A stretch of 64,000 nt of DNA from Desulfovibrio fairfieldensis (GTDB lineage Bacteria > Desulfobacterota > Desulfovibrionia > Desulfovibrionales > Desulfovibrionaceae): positions 958,501 through 1,022,500 of the forward strand of contig NZ_CP014229.1 in assembly GCF_001553605.1 (NCBI RefSeq), in the 5' to 3' direction. Positions 1 to 15,000 of this stretch are shown piece by piece (positions within the stretch are counted from its first letter, which is position 1; each line of letters begins with the position of its first letter). The notes below the pieces were generated by a model. The model made no database searches and had not been told where the DNA came from. It worked only from the letters and a program-made list of their open reading frames with translations. The position numbers and the translations under genes are program-made.

Positions 1-3000
1 ACTGTTGTGACCGTGAGCATCAACGGCAGCAATGATGCGCCTGTTGTAAGCGCGGCCACGGCCGATATTGCCGAAGATGCGGTCGGCGTCAGCGGTGCGT
101 TGCCCCCGGCGGTTGACCCGGATCTGCATGATGTTGCGAGTTTCATTCCGCAGACAGACTCGGCCGGGCTCTATGGCACGCTCACGCTGGATGCCTCGGG
201 CAATTACACCTATATCCTGAATAATGCGCTGCCCGCGGTGCAGGGCCTGGGCGTGGGGGAAAGCCTCACTGATACCTTTACGTTCACGGCATCCGACGGC
301 CACGGCGGCACGGCCTCCAGCATCCTGACCGTGACCATCAACGGGACAAACGACGCGCCCACCGTGACGGCGGCAGCGGACGACATCGCCGAGGATACGG
401 TTGACATCAGCGGCACGCTGCCCGCGCCCGTGGATGCGGATACCCATGATACAGTGACATTCCTCCCTCAGACCAATACCGCCGGTCAGTACGGCACGCT
501 CAACGTGGACGCCGACGGCAACTATACCTATACCCTGAACAATGCCTCGCCCGCAGTGCAGGGCCTGGGCGTGGGCGAAAGCCTCACCGACACTTTCTCC
601 TTTACAGTGTCCGACGGACACGGCGGCACGGCCACCAATACCCTGACCGTGACCATCAACGGGACAAACGACGCGCCCATCGTGGCCGCTGCCACAACCG
701 CCATTGCCGAGGATACGGCCGGCGTCAGCGGCATCTTGCCCATGCCCACGGATGTGGATGTTCATGATACGGTCAGCTTCACGCCTCAGACAAATGCATC
801 GGGCAGTTACGGCACGTTCACGCTGGATGCTTCGGGCAATTACACCTATATCCTGAATAATGCCTCGCCCGCAGTGCAGGGCCTGGGCGTGGGGGAAAGC
901 CTCACCGACACCTTTACGTTCACGGTGTCCGATAACCATGGCGGCACGGCCACCAATACCCTGACTGTGATCGTCAACGGGACAAACGACGCGCCCACCG
1001 TGACCGCTGCCACGGCTTCCATTGCCGAAGACACGGTTGACATCAGCGGCACGCTGCCCGCGCCTGTGGATGCGGATGTTCATGATCTGGTCAGCTTCAC
1101 GCCTCAGACCAATGCGCCGGGCAGCTACGGCACGCTCACGCTGGATGCCTCGGGCAATTATACCTATACCCTGAACAATGCGCTGTCCGTGGTGCAGGGC
1201 CTGGGCGTGGGAGAAAGCCTCACCGATACATTTACCTTCACGGCGTCCGACGGCCACGGCGGCACGGCCTCCAGCACCCTGACCGTGACCATCAACGGCA
1301 GCAATGACGCGCCGGTGCTGGCCGCCACGGTAGTGGGCGTTGACAAAGACACTGCCGTCACCAGCGGCGCCTTGCCCATGCCCACGGACGTGGATGTGCA
1401 TGATACGGTCAGCTTCACGCCATTGACCAATGCGCCGGGCAGTTACGGCACGTTCAGCGTGGATGCCGACGGCAACTATACCTATGTGCTGGACACCTCC
1501 CTGCCCGCAGTGCGGGCTTTGGGCCCCACGGACAGCCTGAGCGACACGTTCACGGTCACGGTGACCGACAATCACGGCGGCTCGTCTTCCACGGTCGTGA
1601 CCATGAGCGTCAACGGCGGCGGCAATGACGCGCCCACCGTGACCGCTGCCACGGCTTCCATTGGTGAAGATACGGCCGGCGTCAGCGGCACGCTGCCCGC
1701 GCCCGTGGACCCGGACCTGCATGATGTTGTGAATTTCGTTCCGCAAACCGGCACGGCCGGTCTGTACGGCACATTTACCGTGGATGCCGACGGCCACTAT
1801 ACCTATACGCTGAACAATGCGCTGCCTGCGGTGCAGGGCCTGGGTGCGGGCGAAAGCCTCACTGATACCTTTACCTTCACGGTATCCGACGGGCGCGGGG
1901 GCACGGGCTCCAATACCCTGACCGTAACCATCAACGGCAGCAACGACGCGCCTGTCGTCACCGCCGCCGCGGCTTCCATTGTTGAGGATACGGCCAACAT
2001 CAACGGCACGCTGCCCGCGCCTACGGACCCGGATCTGCACGATACAGTGAGTTTTGTGCCGCAGACAGGTTCGGCCGGGCTCTATGGCACGCTCACATTG
2101 GATGCCTCGGGCAACTATACATATAGCCTGAATAATGCCTCGCCCGCGGTGCAGGGTCTGGGCGTGGGGGAAAGTCTCACCGATACCTTTACGTTCACGG
2201 CGTCCGACGGACACGGCGGCACGGCCTCCAGTACCCTGACCGTGACCATCAACGGCAGCAATGACGCGCCGGTGCTGGCCGCCACAACCGTGAACGTCGC
2301 CGAAGGCAGCGCTACCACCAGCGGCACGCTGCCCATGCCCACGGATGCGGATGTGCATGATGTGGTCAGCTTCTCGCCGTTAACTAATGCACCGGGCAAC
2401 TACGGCACATTCAGCGTGGATGCCTCGGGCAATTATACCTATGTGCAGAATACGTCCCTGCCCGCACTGCAGGGTCTGGGCGCTGGCGAAAGCCTCACCG
2501 ACAGATTTACCGTCACAGTGTCCGACAATCACGGCGGCTCGTCTTCCACAGTCATAACCGTGAGCATCAACGGCAGCAACGACGCGCCCATTGTGACTTC
2601 TGCCACAGCCGCCATTGTTGAAGATACGGCCGGAGTCAGCGGCACGCTGCCCGCGCCCGTGGACCCGGACGTGCATGATGTCGTGAGTTTTGTTCCACAG
2701 ACAAACACGACCGGTCTGTACGGCACATTTACCGTGGATGCCGACGGCCACTATACCTACACGCTGAACAATGCACTGCCCGCAGTGCAGGGCCTGGGGG
2801 TGGGCGAAAGCCTCACCGATACCTTTACGTTCACGGTGACCGACAATCACGGAGCCACAGCCTCCAACACCCTGGCCGTGACCATCAACGGCAGCAACGA
2901 CGCGCCCACCGTGGCCGTTGCCACGGCCGCCATTGCCGAGGATACGCCAACGGTCAGCGGCACGCTGCCCACGCCCGTGGACGCGGATATCCATGATACA

Positions 3001-6000
3001 GTGACATTCATCCCCCAGACCAATATTGCCGGTCAGTACGGCACGTTCAACGTGGACGCCGACGGCAACTACACCTACACGCTTAATAATGCGCTTCCCG
3101 TGGTGCAGGGGCTGGGTGTTGGCGAAAGCCTGAACGAGACATTCACCTTCACGGTGACCGACGGGCATGGCGGCACGGCCTCCAATACGCTGACCGTAAC
3201 CATCAACGGCAGCAATGATGCGCCGGTGCTGGCCGCCGCAACCGTGAACGTCGCCGAAGACAGCGCCGTTACCAGCGGCACGCTGCCCATGCCCACGGAT
3301 GCGGATGTGCACGATGTGGTCAGTTTTACGCCCCAGAGCAATGCTCCGGGCAGCTACGGCACGTTCAGCGTGGATGCGAACGGCAACTATACCTATACGC
3401 TGAATACCTCTCTGCCCGCAGTGCAGGGCCTGGGCGCGGGCGAAAGCCTGACCGACACGTTCATGGTCACAGTCTCGGACAACCACGGCGGCTCGTCTTC
3501 CACGGTCGTGACCATGAGCATCAACGGCAGCAATGACGCGCCCACCGTGGCCGCTGCCACGGCCGTCATTGCCGAGGATACGCCAACGGTCAGCGGCACG
3601 CTGCCCACGCCCGTGGACGCGGATGTCCATGATCTGGTCAGTTTCACGCCTCAGACCAATGCATCCGGCAGCTACGGCACGCTCAGCCTGGACGCCAACG
3701 GCAACTATACCTATGTCCTGAACAATTCCCTGCCCGTGGTGCAAGGCTTGGGCGTGGGGGAAAGCCTCACCGACAGTTTCACCTTCACGGTGACCGACAA
3801 TCACGGCGGCACGGCCACCAACACCCTGACCGTGACCATCAACGGCACCAACGACATACCCGTGCTGGCCGCCGCAACCGTGAACGTCGCCGAAGACAGC
3901 GCCGTTACCAGCGGCACCTTGCCCATGCCCACGGATGCAGATGTGCACGATGTGGTCAGTTTTACGCCCCAGAGCAATGCTCCGGGCAGCTACGGCACGT
4001 TCAGTGTGGATGCCGACGGCAACTATACCTATACGCTGAATACTTCACTGCCCGCGGTGCAGGGCCTGGGCGCTGGCGAAAGCCTGACCGACACGTTCAC
4101 GGTCACAGTCTCGGATAACCACGGCGGTACGGCCTCTGCTTCCGTAACCATGAGCATCAACGGCAGCAACGACGCGCCCACCGTGGCCGCTGCCACGGCC
4201 GTCATTGCCGAGGATACGGCCGGCGTCAGCGGTGTGCTGCCTGCCCCGGTCGATCCTGATCTGCATGATGTGGTGAATTTCGTTCCCCAGGCAGGCGCGG
4301 TGGGCCAGTATGGCACACTTGTCCTGGATGCTTCGGGTAACTATACCTATAGTCTGAATAATGCTCTGCCCGCAGTGCAAGGCCTGGGCGTGGGGGAAAG
4401 CCTCACCGACAGCTTCACCTACACGGTGACCGACAATCACGGCTCCACGGCCACCAATACCCTGACCGTGACCATCAACGGGACCAACGACGCGCCCGTG
4501 CTGGCCGCCACAACCGTGAACATCGCTGAAGGCAGCGCCGTTACCAGCGGCACCTTGCCCACGCCCACGGACGTGGACGTGCACGATGTGGTCAGCTTCA
4601 CGCCATTGAGCAATGCGGCGGGCAGCTACGGCACGTTCAGTGTGGATGCCGACGGCAACTATACCTATACGCTGAATACTTCACTGCCCGCGGTGCAGGG
4701 CCTGGGCGCTGGCGAAAGCCTCACCGACAGTTTTACGGTTACAGTATCGGACAACCACGGCGGCACGTCTTCCACGGTCGTGACCATGAGCATCAACGGC
4801 AGCAATGACGCGCCCACCGTGGCCGCGGCCGCAACCGCCATTGCCGAGGACACGCCTACGGTCAGCGGTGCACTGCCTGCCCCGGCGGACCCGGATCTGC
4901 ATGATGTGGTGAGTTTCGTTCCGCAGACAAACACGGCGGGCCTCTATGGCACGCTCAGCGTGGACGCCGCCGGCAACTACACCTACACGCTTAATAATGC
5001 GCTTCCCGCGGTACAGGGCCTGGGCGTTGGCGAAAGCCTGAGCGAGACCTTCACCTTCACGGTGACCGACAATCACGGAATCACAGCCTCCAACACCCTG
5101 GCTGTGACCATCAACGGCACCAACGACGCGCCCGTGCTGGCCGCCACAACCGTGAACATCGCCGAAGGCAGCACCATTACCAACGGAACCCTGCCCACGC
5201 CCACGGACGTGGACGTGCACGATGTGGTCAGCTTCACGCCATTGAGCAATGCGGCGGGCAGCTACGGCACGTTCAGTGTGGATGCCGACGGCAATTATAC
5301 CTATACGTTGAATACCTCTCTGCCCGCAGTGCAGGGCCTGGGTGCGGGCGAAAGCCTCACCGACAGTTTTACGGTTACGGTATCGGACAACCACGGCGGC
5401 TCGTCTTCCACGGTCGTGACCATGAGCATCAACGGCAGCAATGACGCGCCCACCGTGGCCGCGGCCGCAACCGCCGTTGCCGAGGACACGCCTACGGTCA
5501 GCGGTGCGCTGCCTGCCCCGGCGGACCCGGATCTGCATGATGTGGTGAGTTTTGTTCCGCAGACAAACACGGCGGGCCTCTACGGCACGCTCAGCGTGGA
5601 CGCCGCCGGCAACTACACCTACACGTTGAATAATGCGCTTCCCGTGGTACAGGGCCTGGGAGTGGGGGAGAGCCTCACCGACAGCTTTACCTTCACGGTG
5701 ACCGACAATCACGGCGCCACAGCCTCCAACACCCTGGCCGTGACCATCAACGGCACGAACGACGCGCCTGCTGTAACAGCGGCCACGGCTTCCATTGTTG
5801 AAGATACGGCCGGCATCAGCGGAGTGTTGCCCACTCCGGCGGACCCGGATCTGAACGATGTGGTGAGTTTTGTTCCGCAGACAAACGCGGCGGGCAGCTA
5901 CGGCACGCTCAGCGTGGACGCCGACGGCAATTATACCTATACCCTGAACAATGCCCTGCCCGCGGTGCAAGGACTGGGCGTGGGGGAAAGCCTCACCGAC

Positions 6001-9000
6001 AGCTTTACCTTCACGGTGACCGACAATCACGGCGCCACAGCCTCCAACACCCTGGCCGTGACCATCAACGGGGCCAATGACGCGCCCGTGCTGGCCGCTA
6101 CAACCGTGAACATCGCCGAAGGCAGCGCCGTTACCAGCGGCACGCTGCCCATGCCCACGGATGCGGACGTGCACGATGTGGTCAATTTCACGCCATTGAG
6201 CAATGCGCCGGGCAGTTACGGCACGTTCAACGTGGATGCGAACGGCAACTATACCTATGTGTTGAATACCTCACTGCCCGCGGTGCAAGGCCTGGGTCTG
6301 GGCGAAAGCCTCACCGACAGTTTTACGGTTACGGTGTCGGACAATCACGGCGGCTCGTCTTCCACGGTCGTGACCATGAGCATCAACGGCAGCAATGACG
6401 CGCCCACCGTGGCCGCTGCCACGGCCGTCATTGCCGAGGATACGCCAACAGTCAGCGGCGTATTGCCCACGCCTGTGGACGCGGATATCCATGATACAGT
6501 GACTTTCAGCCCGCAGGCCAATGCGCTTGGCAGCTACGGCACGCTCAACCTTGATGCTTCCGGTAACTATACCTATACCCTGAACAATGCCCTGCCCGCG
6601 GTACAGGGCCTGGGAGTAGGGGAGAGCCTTGCCGAGACGTTCACCTTCACGGTGACCGACAATCACGGCGCCACTACCACCAACACCCTGACCGTGACCA
6701 TCAACGGCACGAACGACGCGCCCGTGCTGGCCGCCGCAACCGTGAACGTCGCCGAAGACAGCGCCGTTACCAGCGGCACGCTGCCCATGCCCACGGATGC
6801 GGACGTGCACGATGTGGTCAATTTCACGCCATTGAGCAATGCGGCGGGCAGCTATGGCACGTTCAGCGTGGATGCCGACGGCAACTATACCTATGTGTTG
6901 AATACCTCACTGCCCGCGGTACAGGGCCTGGGTCTGGGCGAAAGCCTGACCGACAGTTTTACGGTTACAGTGTCGGATAATCACGGCGGCACGTCTTCCA
7001 CAGTCGTGACCATGAGCATCAACGGCAGCAATGACGCGCCCACCGTGGCCGCTGTCACGGCTTCCATCGCCGAGGATACGCCAACGGTCAGCGGCGTATT
7101 GCCCACGCCTGTGGACGCGGATATCCATGATACAGTGACCTTCACCCCCCAGGTCAATGCGGCGGGTCTCTACGGCACGCTCAACCTGGATGCCGACGGC
7201 AACTACACCTACACGCTGAATAATGCGCTTCCCGCGGTGCAAGGCCTGGGAGTGGGGGAGAGCCTGACCGAGACCTTCACTTTCACGGTGACCGACAACC
7301 ACGGCGCCACTACCACCAACACCCTGACCGTGACCATCAACGGCACCAACGACATACCCGTGCTGGCCGCCACAACCGTGAACATCGCCGAAGGCAGCGC
7401 CGTTACCAACGGAACCTTGCCCACGCCCACGGACGTTGACGTGCACGATGTGGTCAGTTTCACGCCACAGACCAACGCGCCGGGCAGCTACGGCACGTTC
7501 AGCGTGGATGCCGACGGCAACTATACCTATGCGCTGAATACCTCACTGCCCGCGGTAAAGGGCCTGGGTCTGGGCGAAAGCCTGACCGACACATTCGTTG
7601 TTACAGTGTCGGACAACCACGGCGGCACGTCTTCCACAGTCGTGACCATGAGCATCAACGGCAGCAATGACGCGCCCACAGTGGCCGCCGCCACGGCCTC
7701 CATCGCCGAGGATACGGCCGGCGTCAGCGGCACGTTGCCCGCGCCTGTGGACCCGGATCTGCATGATGTTGTGACCTTCAGCCCGCAGGCCAATGCGCCG
7801 GGCAGCTACGGCACGTTCAACCTGGATGCCTCGGGCAATTATACCTATACCCTGAATAATGCGCTGCCCGCGGTGCAGGGCCTGGGCGTGGGCGAAAGCC
7901 TCACCGACAGCTTCACCTTCACGGTGACCGACAACCACGGCGCCACTACCACCAACACCCTGACCGTGACCATCAGCGGTACCAACGACATACCCGTGCT
8001 GGCCGCCACAACCGTGAACATCGCCGAAGGCAGCGCCGTTACCAACGGCACGTTGCCCACGCCCACGGATGCGGATGTGCACGATGTGGTCAGCTTCACG
8101 CCATTGAGCAACGCGCCGGGCAGCTACGGCACGTTCAGCGTGGATGCCGACGGCAACTATACCTATACGCTGAATACCTCTCTGCCCGCGGTGCAGGGCC
8201 TGGGCACGGGTGAAAGCCTGACCGATACCTTTACGGTTACGGTGTCGGACAACCACGGCGGCACGTCCTCCACGGTCGTGACCATGAGCATCAACGGCAG
8301 CAATGACGCGCCCACCGTGGCTGCGGCCACGGCTTCCATCGCCGAGGATACGCCTGTGGTCAGCGGCACGCTGCCTACGCCGGTGGACCCGGATCTGCAT
8401 GATGTGGTGAGTTTCGCCCCGCAGGCAAACGCGGCCGGGCTCTACGGCACTTTTACCGTGGATGCCTCGGGCAATTATGCCTATACCCTGAATAACGCGC
8501 TGCCTGCGGTGCAGGGCCTGGGAGTGGGGGAGAGCCTGACCGACAGCTTCACCTTCACGGTGACCGACAATCACGGAGCCACAGCCTCAAACACCTTGAT
8601 CGTAACCATTAACGGCACCAATGACGCGCCCACGGTGTCCGCTGCCGTCAACTCCATCTTTGAGGATACGGCCACTGTCAGCGGCACGCTGCCCACTCCG
8701 GCGGACCCGGATCTACACGATATAGCGAGCTTCGTGCCGCAAACCAATACGGCGGGCCTCTACGGCACGCTCAGCGTAGATGCCTCAGGCAATTACAGCT
8801 ACACCCTGAACAACGCACTGCCCGCGGTGCAGGGCCTGGGCGTGGGCGACAAGCTCACCGATACCTTTACCTTTACTGTCTCGGACGGTCACGGTGGCAC
8901 GGCCTCGAACACCCTGACCCTGACCATCAACGGCACTAATGACGCGCCTTCGGTGGGGGCCTCCACTGCCTCGATTGCCAAGACGGATGTTCCCTACTCG

Positions 9001-12000
9001 GGTCATCTCGTCACTCCCACGGACCCGGATATCAGCGACACCGTGACCTTCATTCCTAAAACCAATGAGCTCGGCAGCTACGGCAGGTTGACCCTCAACG
9101 CCGACGGTTCCTATGTGTATACGCTGAATACCGGTCTGCTCGCCGTGATCAATTTGCTGCTCAACCAGCATCTTACCGAAACATTCACCTATACCGTGAC
9201 GGACGGGCATGGGGGCACAGCCTCCAATACCCTGACCATCACGATCTCCGGGGGCGGCGGCAGCCTCAGCGTGGAAGCGGCCGTGAATGTGATCGCCGAG
9301 GACAGCATCAATGTTTCCGGCCTGTTGCCCTCGCCGACAAACACCGGTCTGCTCGATGTCATAAGTTATTTGCCCCAGACTGCCACAGTGGGGCTCTACG
9401 GTACGCTCACGGTGAATGCCTCGGGCAGCTATGTCTATACCCTGAACAACGCGCTGTCGGCAGTGCAGGGCCTGGGCGTCGGGGAACATCTCACCGACAC
9501 CTTCACCTTTACGGTTTCCAACGGGCTTGGCGGCACGGTCTCCAGTACCCTGACCGTGACCATCAACGGCACCAACGACATCCCCACGGTCGGCGTGGCC
9601 GCAGCCGTGATCGCCGAGGATGCGGTCTCTGTCAGCGGCGCGCTGCCCGTGCCCACGGATGTGGATCTGCACGATGTGCTGACTTTTCTCCCGCAGGCGG
9701 GCACAGTGGGCCTGTACGGCAAGCTCACAGTGGACGCCAACGGCAATTATACCTATATCCTGAACAATGCTCTGCCTGCGGTACAGGCCTTGGGCGTCGG
9801 GGAACATCTTACCGACACCTTCACCTTTACCGTGTCGGACGGCCACGGCGGCACGGTCTCCAACACCCTGACCCTGACTATTGACGGCACCAACGACATA
9901 CCCACGGTCGGCGCGGCCGCAGCCGTGATCGCCGAGGATGCGGTCTCTGTCAGCGGCACGTTGCCCGTGCCCGTGGACGTGGACGTGCATGACGTGCTGA
10001 CCTTTCTCCCGCAGACGGACAAGGCGGGCCTGTACGGCACGCTTACCCTGGACGCTTCGGGCAATTACACCTACGTTCTGAACAATGCGCTGCCCGCGGT
10101 GCAGGGCCTGGGCGTGGGTGAAAAACTCACCGACACCTTCAGCTTCACGGTTTCCGACGGCCACGGCGGCACGGTTTCCAATACCCTGACCCTGACCATC
10201 AACGGAACCAACGACATCCCCACGGTCGGCGCGGCCACGGCCGTGATCGCCGAGGATGCGGTCAGCGTCAGCGGCACGCTGCCCGTGCCCGTGGATGTGG
10301 ACGTGCACGACGTGCTGGCCTTCCTTCCTCAGGCAGGTACAACAGGCCTGTACGGCACGCTCACAGTGGATGCCTCGGGCAACTACACCTACATTCTGAA
10401 TAATGCGCTGCCCGCGGTGCAGGGTCTGGGCGTGGGTGAAAAGCTCACCGACACCTTCAGCTTCACGGTTTCCGACGGCCACGGGGGCACGGTCTCCAAT
10501 ACCCTGACCCTGACTATTAACGGCACCAACGATCTGCCCAGCGTGGGCGCGGCCGCAACCGTAATCGCCGAAGGCACGGCCAGTGTCAGCGGCACGCTGC
10601 CCGTGCCCGTGGATGTGGATCTGCACGATGTGCTGACTTTTCTCCCGCAGACGGACAAGGCGGGCTTGTACGGCACGCTCACCCTGGACGCCAACGGCAA
10701 CTACACCTACGTTCTGAACAACGCCCTGCCCGCGGTGCAGGGCCTGGGCGTGGGTGAAAAGCTCACGGACACGTTCAGCTTCACGGTTTCCGACGGCCAC
10801 GGGGGCACGGTCTCCAATACCCTGACTCTGACCATCAACGGCACCAACGACATCCCCACGGTCGGCGCGGCCACGGCCGTGATCGCCGAGGATACGGTCT
10901 CTGTCAGCGGCGCGCTGCCTGTGCCCACGGATGTGGATCTGCACGATGTGCTGACTTTTCTCCCGCAGGCGGGCACAGTGGGCCTGTACGGTACGCTCAC
11001 CCTGGACGCCTCGGGCAACTATACCTACATTCTGAATAATGCGCTGCCTGCGGTGCAGGGCCTGGGCGTGGGTGAAAAGCTCACGGACACGTTCAGTTTT
11101 ACAGTGTCCGACGGCCACGGGGGCACGGCTACCAACAGCCTGACCCTGACCATTAACGGCACCAACGATCTGCCCAGCGTGGGCGCGGCCGCAACCGTAA
11201 TCGCCGAAGGCACGGCCAGTGTCAGCGGCACGTTGCCCGTGCCCGTGGATGTGGATCTGCACGATGTGCTGACTTTTCTCCCGCAGACGGACAAGGCGGG
11301 CTTGTACGGCACGCTCACAGTGGATGCCTCGGGCAACTACACCTACGTTCTGAACAACGCCCTGCCTGCGGTGCAGGGCCTGGGTGTGGGTGAAAAGCTC
11401 ACCGACACCTTCAGCTTCACGGTTTCCGACGGCCACGGGGGCACGGCTACCAACAGCCTGACCCTGACCATCAACGGCACCAACGATCTGCCCAGTGTGG
11501 GCGCGGCCACGGCCGCGATCGCCGAGGATGCGGTTTCTGTCAGCGGCACGCTGCCCGTGCCCACGGATGTGGACGTGCACGATGTCCTGGCCTTCCTGCC
11601 GCAAGCGGGCACAGTAGGCCTGTACGGCACGCTCACGGTGGACGCCTCGGGCAACTACACCTACATTCTGAATAATGCGCTGCCCGCGGTGCAGGGCCTG
11701 GGCGTGGGTGAAAAGCTCACGGACACGTTCAGTTTTACAGTGTCCGACGGCCACGGGGGCACGGCTACCAACAGCCTGACCCTGACCATTGACGGCACCA
11801 ACGACGCGCCCGTGCTGGTCCCGACAATTTTGGGCATTGCCAAAGACAGCGCCATTACCAGCGGCACGCTGCCTCTGCCCACGGATGTGGATGTGCACGA
11901 CGTGGTCAGTTTCACGCCGCAGAGCAATGCGCCGGGCAGTTACGGCACGTTCACCCTGAGTGCCGACGGCCGCTATACCTATACCTTGAACACCTCTCTG

Positions 12001-15000
12001 CCCGCCGTGGTGGGCCTGGGAGTCGGTGACAGCCTGACCGACGCCTTTACGGTCACCGTGTCCGACGGACACGGCGGCACGGCTTCCGCTGTTGTGACCA
12101 TGAGCATCAACGGCAGCAACCAGGCACCTATGGTCGCTGCGGCCACGGCTGTGATTCTTGAGGATGTGATCAGCGTCAGCGGCGAGTTGCCTGCGCCCAC
12201 AGATCCGAATATCCATGATGTTCTGACGTTCATTGCCCAGAACAATGCGCCGGGCAGCTACGGTACGCTCACTCTGGACGCTGCCGGGCATTATACCTAC
12301 ACCCTGAATAATGCCTTGCCCGTGGTGCAGAGCCTGGGAGTAGGTGAAAAGCTCACCGATACCTTCACGTTCAGAGTCTCGGACGGGCACGGGGGCACGG
12401 CCACCAATACCCTGACCCTGACCATCAACGGCACCAACGATCTGCCCAGTGTGGGCGCGGCCACGGCTTCCATTGTCGAGGATGCGGCCACTGTCAGCGG
12501 CGTGTTGCCCGCGCCGGTGGACCCGGACCTGCATGATGTGGTGAGCTTTGTGCCGCAAACCGCCGCGTTGGGGCTCTACGGCACGCTGAGCATAGATGCC
12601 GGCGGCAATTACACCTATACCCTGAACAACGCGCTGCCCGCGGTGCAGGGCCTGGGCGTGGGTGAAAAGCTCACCGACACCTTCACTTTCACGGTGTCCG
12701 ACAATCACGGGGGCACGGCCACCAATACCCTGACCCTGACCATCAACGGCACCAACGACGTCCCCACGGTGGGCGCGGCTGCGGCCTCCATTATCGAGGA
12801 TGCGGCCACTGTCATCGGCAAGCTGCCCACGCCTGTGGACCCGGACCTGCATGATGTGGTAAGTTTCATCCCGCAAACCGCCGCGTTGGGGCTCTACGGC
12901 ACTTTTACCGTGGATGCCTCGGGCAATTACACCTACGCCCTGAACAACGCGCTGCCCGCGGTGCAGGGCCTGGGCGTGGGCGAAAAGCTTACCGATACCT
13001 TCACATTCAGAGTCTCGGACGGGCACGGCGGCACGGCTTCCAACACCCTGACAGTGACCATCAACGGCGCCAACGACGCGCCCGTGCTGACTGCGGCCGC
13101 AGCCTCCATCTTTGAGGATGCGGTCGGCGTCAGCGGCAAATTGCCCGCGCCGGTGGACCCGGATCTGCATGATGTGGTGAGTTTCGTGCCGCAAATCGCT
13201 GCGGTGGGGCTCTACGGCACGCTGAGCATAGATGCCGGCGGCAATTACACCTATACCCTGAACAACGCGCTGCCCGCGGTGCAGGGCCTGGGCGTGGGCG
13301 AAAAACTTACCGACACCTTCACCTTCACGGCGCTGGACAATCACGGGGGCACGGCTTCCAACACCCTGACCCTGACCATCAACGGCACCAACGACATCCC
13401 CACGGTGGGCGCGGCCGCGGCCTCCATTATCGAGGATGCGGCCACTGTCATCGGCAAGCTGCCCACGCCTGTGGACCCGGACCTGCATGATGTGGTAAGT
13501 TTCATCCCGCAAACCGCCGCGTTGGGGCTCTACGGCACCTTTACCGTGGATGCCTCGGGCAATTACACCTACGCCCTGAACAACGCGCTGCCCGCGGTGC
13601 AGGGCCTGGGCGTGGGCGAAAAGCTTACCGATACCTTCACATTCAAAGTCTCGGACGGGCACGGCGGCACTGCTTCCAACACTCTGACCGTGACCATCAA
13701 CGGCGCTAACGACGCGCCCGTGCTGACCGCCGCCGCGGCCTCCATCTTTGAGGATGCGGTCGGCGTCAGCGGCAAATTGCCCGCGCCGGTGGACCCGGAC
13801 CTGCATGATGTGGTGAGTTTCGTGCCGCAAATCGCTGCGGTGGGGCTCTACGGCACGCTTACGGTGGATGCCTCGGGCAATTACACCTATACCCTGAACA
13901 ACGCGCTGCCTGCGGTGCAGGGCCTGGGCGTGGGCGAAAAACTTACCGACGCCTTCACCTTCACGGCGCTGGACAATCACGGGGGCACGGCTTCCAACAC
14001 CCTGACCCTGACCATCAACGGCACCAACGACATCCCCACGGTGGGCGCTGCCACGACAGCCATCTTTGAGGATACGGCCACTGTCACCGGCAAGCTGCCC
14101 ACGCCGGTGGACGCGGATATCCATGATACTCTGGCGTTCATTGCCCAGACTAACGCGTCGGGCCTGTACGGCACGCTTACCCTGGACGCTTCGGGCAATT
14201 ACACCTACACCCTGAATAATGCCTTGCCTGCGGTGCAGGGCTTGGGAGTAGGGGAAAAGCTCACCGATACCTTTACCTTCAGGGTGTCCGACGGGCATGG
14301 CGGCATGGCCTCCAACACCTTGACCGTGACCATCAACGGCACCAACGATATACCCACCGTGGCCGCGGCCACGGCATCCATCTTTGAGGATACGGCCACT
14401 GTCACCGGCAAGCTGCCCACGCCGGTGGACGCGGATATCCATGACACCCTGACATTCACCACGCAGACCAATGCGGCGGGCCTGTACGGCACGCTCACCC
14501 TGGACGCCTCGGGCAATTACACCTACAAACTGAATAACGGGCTGCCCGCGGTGCAGGGCCTGGGCGTGGGCGAAAAGCTCACCGATTCCTTCACTTTTGT
14601 GGTTTCCGACGGCCATGGGGGCACCACAGCCAACATCCTGACTCTGACCATCAACGGCACCAACGACGCGCCTTCAGTGGGCGCTTCCACGGGCATCATG
14701 GTCAAGACCGACGCCACCCTCAGCGGGCGGCTCGTCACGCCCACGGACCCGGACAACGACCTGGATCATATCGTCAGCGACACCCTGACTTTTACTCCCA
14801 AAGGCAATGAGCTCGGCAGCTACGGCAGATTGACCCTCAACGCCGACGGCACGTATGTGTACACTCTGAACACCGGCCTGCTGGCCGTGGTCGGCCTGCT
14901 TCTCAACCAGAAGCTGACCGACACCTTCACCTATACAGTGACGGACGGGCACGGCGGCACGGCGTCCAATACCCTGACCATAACCATCAAGGGCGGCCTC

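Noticed and set aside
2380..8574. Several antisense ORFs of 180-520 codons in the adhesin
   Set aside because: Same cause: periodic shadows of the repeat in the opposite frame, with no SD or recognisable domains.
8785..14616. 1943-codon open frame on the minus strand inside the adhesin
   Set aside because: It is the mirror of a 318-bp repeat with biased codon use, so absence of stops propagates from unit to unit. The plus frame encodes clear VCBS repeats.
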